Source: an uncultured Eubacteriales bacterium (GTDB taxonomy: Bacteria; Bacillota; Clostridia; Christensenellales; Aristaeellaceae). Taken from it: 56,943 nucleotides of DNA. Under the pieces are notes generated by a model that was not told the origin of the DNA, searched no databases, and was given only the letters and a program-made list of their open reading frames with translations. Numbering within the stretch: the stretch's first letter is position 1; every line of letters begins with the position of its first letter. The DNA is taken from contig CACWZP010000033.1 in the NCBI GenBank assembly GCA_902765395.1, forward strand, positions 1 to 56,943, given 5' to 3'. A program made the position numbers and the translations under genes. Below, one piece after another: positions 50,419 to 56,943 of this stretch.

Positions 50419-52776
50419 CTAAGCGCGCTCTCCGTCCCGCTTCACCACGATCCTTCGCGCCACGAGGATGATCGTCGCGGCGGCGCAGGCGAGGCCCAGC
50501 TGGGTCAGCCACTGCTGGCTGGTGAGGGGGACGAGGAAGAACACGCCGGGCACCAGCGTGACGGCCAGGGCCATGCCGGCGCACATGGCGGCGAACACCA
50601 GCGCACGCAGGCGGGTGAAGGGCAGGCAGGTGACCAGCAGCGTCACCAGGCCTGCGGCGGCGGCGGAGAGGGTGGCCAGCGTGGAGCAGGCCTCGCGGCT
50701 CCAGCCCAGCTTCTCCAGGAAGCAGGCGGCCAGCGCACAGATCGTCACCGCCAGCGCCCCGGGTACGGCCCGGGTGAGCACCGTGCGCAGGAAGTTGCCC
50801 CGAACGCGCTCGCGGTTGGGCTCCAGGGCCAGGAAGAACGACGGCGCGCCGATGGTCAGCGAGGAGATCAGCGTCAGCTGGATCGGCTGGAACGGGTAGC
50901 GGGTGGGCAGGAACAGCACCAGCAGCGCCAGCGCGAAGGAGTACAGCGTCTTCACCAGGAACAGCGAGGCCGCCCGGGCGATGTTGTTGATGACCCGCCG
51001 GCCCTCGTCCACCACGGCGGGCAGGGCGGCGAAGTCGGCGTCCAGCAGCAGCAGCTGGGCCGCGTGCCGGGCGGCGTCCGAGCCCCCGGGCATGGCCACG
51101 GAGCAGTCCGCCGCCTTCAGCGCGGGGATGTCGTTCACGCCGTCGCCGGTCATGGCCACGGTGTGGCCCGCGGCCTTCAGCGCCTCCACCAGTGCCCGCT
51201 TGCGCTGGGGCGTCACCCGGCCCAGCACCGCGCACTTCTCGGCGGCTCCGGCCAGCTCCCCGTCCTCCAGCGTCGCCACGTCCACCCACCTGTCCGCGTT
51301 TTCAAGGCCCACCCGTTCGGCGATGGCCGACACGGTGCGGGGGTCGTCACCGCTGATCAGCTTCACCTGGACGCCCTGGTCGGCAAAGTAGCGCAGGGTC
51401 TGCTCCGCGTTGGGGCGCAGCGTGTCGCTGAGGGCCAGCAGGCACAGCGGTCGGGAGACGGGCGGCAGGATGTCTCCCTCGATGGCGCCCTCGCACTGGC
51501 ACAACAGGAGCACCCGCAGGCCGTCGGCGGCGGCCTGCCGGGCGGGAGCCTGCCAGATCTCGTCCTCCGGCAGCACGAAGGAGGGCGCGCCGAGCACATA
51601 GGTTGAGCCGCCTTTGAACGTGTAGGCCGAGCGCTTGGTGGCGGAGTCGAAGGGCAGCGTGGCAACGGGGGTTTCGTCCACAGGCGTCACGGCGGCCGCC
51701 AGGGCCCGCATCGTGGGGCTCAGCCGCTCGTCCGCGCCCAGGAAGCGGGCCAGCGCCGCGCGGCACTCGCCCTCGTCGGCGTTCCCCAGGGGGATGACGC
51801 GCTCCAGGGACATGTCGCCGGTGGTGATGGTGCCGGTCTTGTCCAGGCACAGCACGTCCACCCGGGCCAGCGTCTCGATGCCGTACAGCTCCTGCACCAG
51901 CGTCTTGCGCCGGCCCAGTCGAACGACGCCCACCGCCAGCGCCACACTGGTCAGCAGGATCAGGCCCTCCGGGATCATGCCCACCATGGCGGCCACCGCG
52001 CCGGGCACGGCCTCCCGGACGGGAATGTGCTGCATCCACAGCTGCTTGCCCAGCAGCATGAGCCCGATGGGGATCAGCGCGATGGACACGAAGCGCACCA
52101 GCTTGTTCAAATCGGCCATCAGCGCCGACTTGGGCTGCTTGATCTTCCGGGCCTGGCGGGTGAGCCGGTTGGCGTAGCTGGCCTCGCCCACGTGCACCAG
52201 CTGGGCGGTGAAGCTGCCGGACACCACGGCGCTGCCGCTGTACAGCCAGTCGCCCCCGGCCTTGGACACGGGGTCGCTCTCGCCGGTGAGCAGGCTCTCG
52301 TCGGCGCTGCCGCCGCCTTCGCGCACCACGGCGTCCGCGGGCACCTGGTCCCCGGCGCGCAGCACCACCAGGTCGCCCTGCACCAGGGCGTCCGGGGAGA
52401 CGCGCTTCTGGCTCCCGCCCCGCAGCACGGTGGCCGGGGTCTGGGCCAGCAGCTTCAGCTCCGCCACGGTCTTCCGGGCGCGCAGCTCCTGTATGGTGCC
52501 GATCAGCGTGTTGGACACCACCACGCCCATGAACAGCATGTTCCGCCACGCGCCCACCAGCGCCAGGGCCAGCGCCAGCAGCACGTTTAAAAGGTTGAAC
52601 CACGTAAACAGGTTCTTCGCCACGATCTCAGGCGGCGTGCGCCCGTCGTCCTTCGGCGCCGCGTTGCCCTGGCCCGCGGCCAGACGCCGCGCCGCCTCGG
52701 CCTCCGTCAGTCCGGAGAGGTCGGTCAGGTTTTCAGGCGCCCCGGTGGGCAGGGTGAGTTGTTCGCTTTCGTACAT
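50419..52776 (-). CDS. Cation-translocating P-type ATPase (CtpE/calcium-type)
   Basis: 785 residues, inner membrane. Cation-ATPase N-terminus, then the actuator loop SLLTGESDPVSK, M4 motif GMIPEGLILL, phosphorylation site CLDKTGTITTG with the catalytic Asp, and hinge TGDGVNDIPALKAADC. Six C-terminal hydrophobic segments follow. The PEGL motif and overall length match the CtpE-like group linked to Ca2+ or Mg2+. Heavy-metal CPC motifs are absent. It is a single gene with its own promoter and terminator, divergent from the GH31 gene. Confidence 0.92.
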   Translation of the reverse strand: MYESEQLTLPTGAPENLTDLSGLTEAEAARRLAAGQGNAAPKDDGRTPPEIVAKNLFTWFNLLNVLLALALALVGAWRNMLFMGVVVSNTLIGTIQELRARKTVAELKLLAQTPATVLRGGSQKRVSPDALVQGDLVVLRAGDQVPADAVVREGGGSADESLLTGESDPVSKAGGDWLYSGSAVVSGSFTAQLVHVGEASYANRLTRQARKIKQPKSALMADLNKLVRFVSIALIPIGLMLLGKQLWMQHIPVREAVPGAVAAMVGMIPEGLILLTSVALAVGVVRLGRRKTLVQELYGIETLARVDVLCLDKTGTITTGDMSLERVIPLGNADEGECRAALARFLGADERLSPTMRALAAAVTPVDETPVATLPFDSATKRSAYTFKGGSTYVLGAPSFVLPEDEIWQAPARQAAADGLRVLLLCQCEGAIEGDILPPVSRPLCLLALSDTLRPNAEQTLRYFADQGVQVKLISGDDPRTVSAIAERVGLENADRWVDVATLEDGELAGAAEKCAVLGRVTPQRKRALVEALKAAGHTVAMTGDGVNDIPALKAADCSVAMPGGSDAARHAAQLLLLDADFAALPAVVDEGRRVINNIARAASLFLVKTLYSFALALLVLFLPTRYPFQPIQLTLISSLTIGAPSFFLALEPNRERVRGNFLRTVLTRAVPGALAVTICALAACFLEKLGWSREACSTLATLSAAAAGLVTLLVTCLPFTRLRALVFAAMCAGMALAVTLVPGVFFLVPLTSQQWLTQLGLACAAATIILVARRIVVKRDGERA

Positions 52777-52817
52777 GTGCCTCTACCTCTGAAACAGCAT
52801 TGTATCGCAATATCCAT

Positions 52818-52846
52818 ATTATACCAGAGCATCCAGCGCATGGCAA
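52818..52846 (-). promoter_or_regulatory. Promoter of the P-type ATPase gene
   Basis: Minus strand TTGCCA (52841-52846), 17 bp, TATAAT (52818-52823) with TGG before it. The start codon is about 42 bp downstream. Confidence 0.75.
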
Positions 52847-52960
52847 CAACGGCGTTTCGGCCAAACGGCCCTCTGTTTTGCGCCAAAATCCGCTTCGAGG
52901 CAGGAAAAACAGACAAAAACGGTGAAGTATATAAGAACTGCGTGACAAGGGGAGGGGCCT

Positions 52961-54925
52961 ATGAATTACTATGAGCGAAACGGCAATGAGTTGATCTGGC
53001 GAAACAAGGGCGAGACGCTGGTGATCACCCCCTGGGGAGAGGACAGCCTGCGGGTGCGCTCCACGCTGCAGGGAGACGTGGCGGACGCCCGCTGGGCGCT
53101 GCTGGAGCCCGAAAGGACGGAGACGGTCGTTGAAATCGACGGCGACAGCGCCGCGATCACCAACGGCCGGCTGACCGCGAAGCTGGAGATGGATGGCTGG
53201 CATCGCTATGCCCAAATCAGCTTCTATAACCAGCGGGGCGAGCTGCTGATCCGGGAGACCGCCCCGGCCAACGCCCTGGCGCTGAAATCCAGGAAGTTCG
53301 AGCCGCACCTGGGCGGCGACTTCGCCCTGACCGCCACCTTCGACGGCCAGGACGGCGAGCGGCTGTACGGCATGGGCCAGTACCAGGAGGAGATCCTGGA
53401 CTGGAAGGGCTGCACATTGGAGCTGGCCCACCGCAACAGCCAGGCCAGCGTGCCCTTCTTGATGTCCAGCCGGGGCTACGGCTTCCTGTGGCACAACCCC
53501 GCCATCGGCTCCGCTTCCTTTGGCGTGAACCGCACCACCTGGCATGCCGAGAGCACCAAGCAGCTGGACTACTGGATCACCTGCGCGGATACCCCCGCCG
53601 GGATCAGCCTGAACTACGCCCGCGCCACCGGCTTTGCGCCGATGATGCCGGAATACGGCCTGGGCTTCTGGCAGTGCAAGCTGCGCTACTGGAACCAGGA
53701 GCAGCTGCTTGAGGTGGCCCGGGAGTACGTGCGCCGGGGGCTGAAGATCGACGTGATCGTCTGCGACTTCTTCCATTGGCCCCGGATGGGCGACTATCGC
53801 TTCGACCCGGAGTTCTTCCCGGACCCGGCGGCCATGGTGAGGGAGCTGAAGGAAATGGGCATCGAGCTGATGGTGTCCGTGTGGCCCCAGGTGGCCCTGA
53901 CCAGCGAGAATTACGCCGAAATGCAGCAGCAGGGCCTGCTGGTGCGGGCGGAGTACGGCGAGCAGATCGGCATGCGCTTCGTGGAGGACAGCATGTTCTA
54001 CGACGCCACCAATCCCCGGGCGCGGCAGTATGTGTGGAAGAAGATCAAGCAGAACTACTGGGACGCCGGCATCCGCATCTTCTGGCTGGACGAGGCCGAG
54101 CCGGAGTACGGCACCTATGAGTACAAGAACTATCGCTACTACCTGGGCAGCAACCAGCAGGTGGGCAATGTCTATCCGCAGATGTATGCCCGGGGCTTCT
54201 ACGACGGCATGGTGGAGGCGGGGCAGGAGAACCCCGTGAACCTGCTGCGCTGCGCCTGGGCGGGCAGCCAGCGCTACGGCGCGCTGGTGTGGTCCGGCGA
54301 CATCATGAGCCGCTGGGAGGACTTCCGCCGCCAGATCTGCGCGGGGCTGAGCATGGGCATCGCGGGTATCCCCTGGTGGACCACCGACATCGGCGGCTTC
54401 CACGACGGCTGGCCGGAGAGGCCGGAGTTCCGGGAGCTGTTCATCCGCTGGTTCCAGTGGGGCTGTTACTGCCCGGTGATGCGGCTGCACGGCGACCGAA
54501 AGCCGTCGGAGAAGGTGCTGCGCAAGGACGGCACCGAGGCGCTGCCCTCCGGCACGGACAACGAGGTGTGGAGCTACGGCGAGGAAGCCTATCCCATCCT
54601 GGTCAAGTACATGAAGCGGCGCGAGGAATTGCGGGACTACGTCCGCGGTTTGATGCGTGAGGCCCATGAGGCGGGCACGCCCGTGATGCGGGCCATGTTC
54701 TACGTCTTCCCGCAGGACGCCGCCTGTGCCGGGATCAAGGACCAGTACATGTTCGGCGACCGGTACCTGGTGGCCCCGGTGCTTCAAGCGGGCGCGCGGC
54801 GGCGGCTGGTGTACCTGCCCGCGGGCGGCTGGCGTGACGTGGACACCGGCGAGGTGTACGCCGGCGGCGAGACCGTGGAGGTGGAAGCGCCGCTGGAGCG
54901 CATCCCGGTGTTCGAGCGAATCTGA
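52961..54925 (+). CDS. Glycoside hydrolase family 31 (alpha-xylosidase or alpha-glucosidase)
   Basis: 654 residues, no signal peptide. N-terminal beta domain, then the barrel: nucleophile Asp in IRIFWLDEAEPEYG, acid/base Asp in WSGDIMSRWED, and GIPWWTTDIGGF. The WxDxxEP form resembles the alpha-xylosidase subgroup. The ATG is preceded by GGGGAGGGG. The GH4 gene starts 23 bp after the stop with its own Shine-Dalgarno, and a GH51 gene follows, so the three form a plant-oligosaccharide operon. Confidence 0.92.
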   Translation: MNYYERNGNELIWRNKGETLVITPWGEDSLRVRSTLQGDVADARWALLEPERTETVVEIDGDSAAITNGRLTAKLEMDGWHRYAQISFYNQRGELLIRETAPANALALKSRKFEPHLGGDFALTATFDGQDGERLYGMGQYQEEILDWKGCTLELAHRNSQASVPFLMSSRGYGFLWHNPAIGSASFGVNRTTWHAESTKQLDYWITCADTPAGISLNYARATGFAPMMPEYGLGFWQCKLRYWNQEQLLEVAREYVRRGLKIDVIVCDFFHWPRMGDYRFDPEFFPDPAAMVRELKEMGIELMVSVWPQVALTSENYAEMQQQGLLVRAEYGEQIGMRFVEDSMFYDATNPRARQYVWKKIKQNYWDAGIRIFWLDEAEPEYGTYEYKNYRYYLGSNQQVGNVYPQMYARGFYDGMVEAGQENPVNLLRCAWAGSQRYGALVWSGDIMSRWEDFRRQICAGLSMGIAGIPWWTTDIGGFHDGWPERPEFRELFIRWFQWGCYCPVMRLHGDRKPSEKVLRKDGTEALPSGTDNEVWSYGEEAYPILVKYMKRREELRDYVRGLMREAHEAGTPVMRAMFYVFPQDAACAGIKDQYMFGDRYLVAPVLQAGARRRLVYLPAGGWRDVDTGEVYAGGETVEVEAPLERIPVFERI

Positions 54926-54948
54926 CGAGGACAAAGGAGGCAACACCC

Positions 54949-56395
54949 TTGGCATTCAAGCTGACGATCATCGGCGCGGGCAGCCTGACATTCGCGCGCA
55001 CCCTGTTCACCGACATCATGTCCGTGCCCGAGCTGCGCGGCATCGAGGTGGCCTTCACCGACATCAACCCCGACAACCTGGACATGGTCACCCGCCTTTG
55101 CCAGCGGGACCTGGACGCCAACGGCATCCCCACGAAGATCCTTGCCACCACCGACCGGCGCGAAGCGCTGAAGGGCGCGCGCTACATCGTGAACTGCGTG
55201 CGCATCGGCGGGCTGGAGGCCTTCGAGACGGACATCGACATCCCGCTGAAGTACGGCGTGGACCAGTGCGTGGGCGACACGCTGTGCATCGGCGGCATCA
55301 TGTACGGCCAGCGACATCCGCGAGGTGGCCGAGCCGAACGCGCTGCTGCTCAACTACTCCAACCCCATGGCCATGCTCACCTGGGCCTCAATCAAGTACG
55401 GCGGGGTGCGCACGCTGGGCCTGTGCCACGGCGAGATCCACGGCGAGATGCAGATCGCGGACGTGCTGGGCCTGAAGGACCGGAAGGAGCTGGACGTGAT
55501 CTGCGCCGGGCTGAATCACCAGACCTGGTACCTGTCCGTGAAGCACAACGGCCAGGAGATGATCGACAGGCTGCTGGAGGGCTTCGAGAAGCACCCGGAA
55601 TACAGCCGCACCGAGAAGGTGCGCATCGACGTGCTGAAGCGCTTTGGCTATTACTCCACCGAGTCCAACGGGCACCTGTCAGAGTATGTGGCCTGGTACC
55701 GCAAGCGGCCCGGGGAGATCGAGAAATGGATCGACCTGTCCAGCTGGATCAACGGCGAGACCGGCGGCTACCTGCGGGAGACCCGGGAGAACCGCAACTG
55801 GTTCGAGACGGAGTTCCCCAGGCTGATGGCCGAGCCGCCGAAGAACTACGGCGGCCACGAGCGCAGCAGCGAGCACGGCAGCTACATCATCGAGGCGCTG
55901 GAGACGGGCCGCACCTACCGGGGCCACTTCAACGTGATGAACCGCGGCGCCATCTCCAACCTGCCCGACGAGTGCGTGGTGGAGGTGCCCTGCTATGTGG
56001 ACGGCAACGGCGTCTCCGTGCCGAAGGTGGGCGAGCTGCCCCTGGGCTGCGCGGCGGTGTGCAGCCAGTCCGCGTGGGTGCAAAGGCTGGCCGTGGAGGC
56101 CGCCGTCACCGGCGACGCGGAGCTGCTCAAGCAGGCGGCGCTGATGGACCCACTCACCGGCGCGGTGTGCAACCCGCCGGAGGTGTGGCAGATGGTGGAC
56201 GAGATGCTGATCGCCCAGGAGGCGTGGCTGCCGCAGTACAGGGAGGCCATCGCCCAAGCGAAGGCGCGCTTTGCGGCGGGCGGCCTCATTCCCACCAACG
56301 AGGGCTATCGCGGCGCGGTGCGCCAGCGGGTCAAGACCGCCGAGGAGGTCTCCGCCGAGCGCCGGGAGCGCGAGGAGCGCCACAAGAGGGAGTAG
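54949..56395 (+). pseudogene. GH4 family alpha-glycosidase, frameshifted and internally deleted
   Basis: NAD- and Mn-dependent glycosidase of the AglA/MelA type. The N-terminal Rossmann part starts FKLTIIGAGSLTFARTL with a TTG start (AAAGGAGG 8 bp upstream). At 55310-55313 the frame changes after GGIMYGQ to RDIREVAEPNALLLNYSNPM. GH4 enzymes have about a dozen residues here, so bases are missing as well as out of frame. The rest (GLCHGEI, GLNHQTWYL, and a C-terminal helical region) is complete. Either a deletion in the genome or an error. The metal-binding Cys and His are retained. Confidence 0.75.
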
Positions 56396-56464
56396 GCAGA
56401 AAATCAAGAGTAGAGAGTTAAGAGTTTAGAGTTGAGATTGGACAGCTGTTCGCTGAACGATTGA

Positions 56465-56943
<479 letters not shown>

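Overview
The window looks like a GC-rich Clostridia (Bacillota) chromosome, probably a gut or rumen anaerobe that ferments carbohydrates. The evidence is strong AGGAGG ribosome-binding sites, sigma-A promoters, LacI/ABC sugar operons whose binding proteins carry typical clostridial signal peptides ending ALAEG, a TnpV element, and Firmicutes-type GalT. No rRNA, CRISPR array or intact tRNA is visible.

Layout. (1) 0-6.4 kb is a defence patch: an inverted partial HsdS fragment, HsdR, and a tight pair of a HEPN protein and a single-HKD PLD-like protein. (2) 6.5-12.4 kb is a minus-strand maltodextrin operon (LacI regulator, GH13, binding protein, two permeases) behind a near-consensus promoter and a LacI-type operator. 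(3) 12.5-13.4 kb holds a DUF3800 gene and a long hairpin. (4) 13.7-21.2 kb is a second ABC/glycoside-hydrolase operon with two GH43-type genes, a divergent LacI regulator and three copies of one operator. (5) 21.2-27.35 kb is accessory DNA: two direct copies of a 0.5 kb TnpV element bracketing XRE, SLOG and AlbA/Schlafen genes, then an AT-rich gene for a possible PIN-like membrane protein, ending at a 3' fragment of tRNA-Asn that looks like an integration scar. (6) 27.5-35 kb has small redox and transport genes and regulators, with several truncated or frameshifted genes. Two pairs of truncated genes meet exactly at short inverted repeats. (7) 35.3-40.8 kb is a minus-strand operon that joins a polar amino-acid ABC importer to RsbU/RsbW/STAS partner-switching components. 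Its ABC ATPase carries an extra degenerate RsbW-like domain. A tandem array of hairpin and promoter-like repeats lies upstream. (8) 41.4-50.3 kb has Leloir genes (galK, galT), exported proteins, a polysaccharide deacetylase, and an exported FMN-binding/acetolactate-decarboxylase fusion followed by a zincin. (9) 50.4-56.9 kb has a P-type ATPase and a plant-polysaccharide set (GH31, a broken GH4, the start of a GH51).

Functionally, the sugar regions fit together: importers bring in oligosaccharides, GH13, GH31, GH43, GH4 and GH51 enzymes cleave them, and GalK/GalT process galactose. The most distinctive region is the ABC importer/partner-switching operon. Right of about 27 kb an unusual number of genes are broken by single-base losses, nonsense codons or inverted joins, so sequence or assembly quality must be separated from real decay there.
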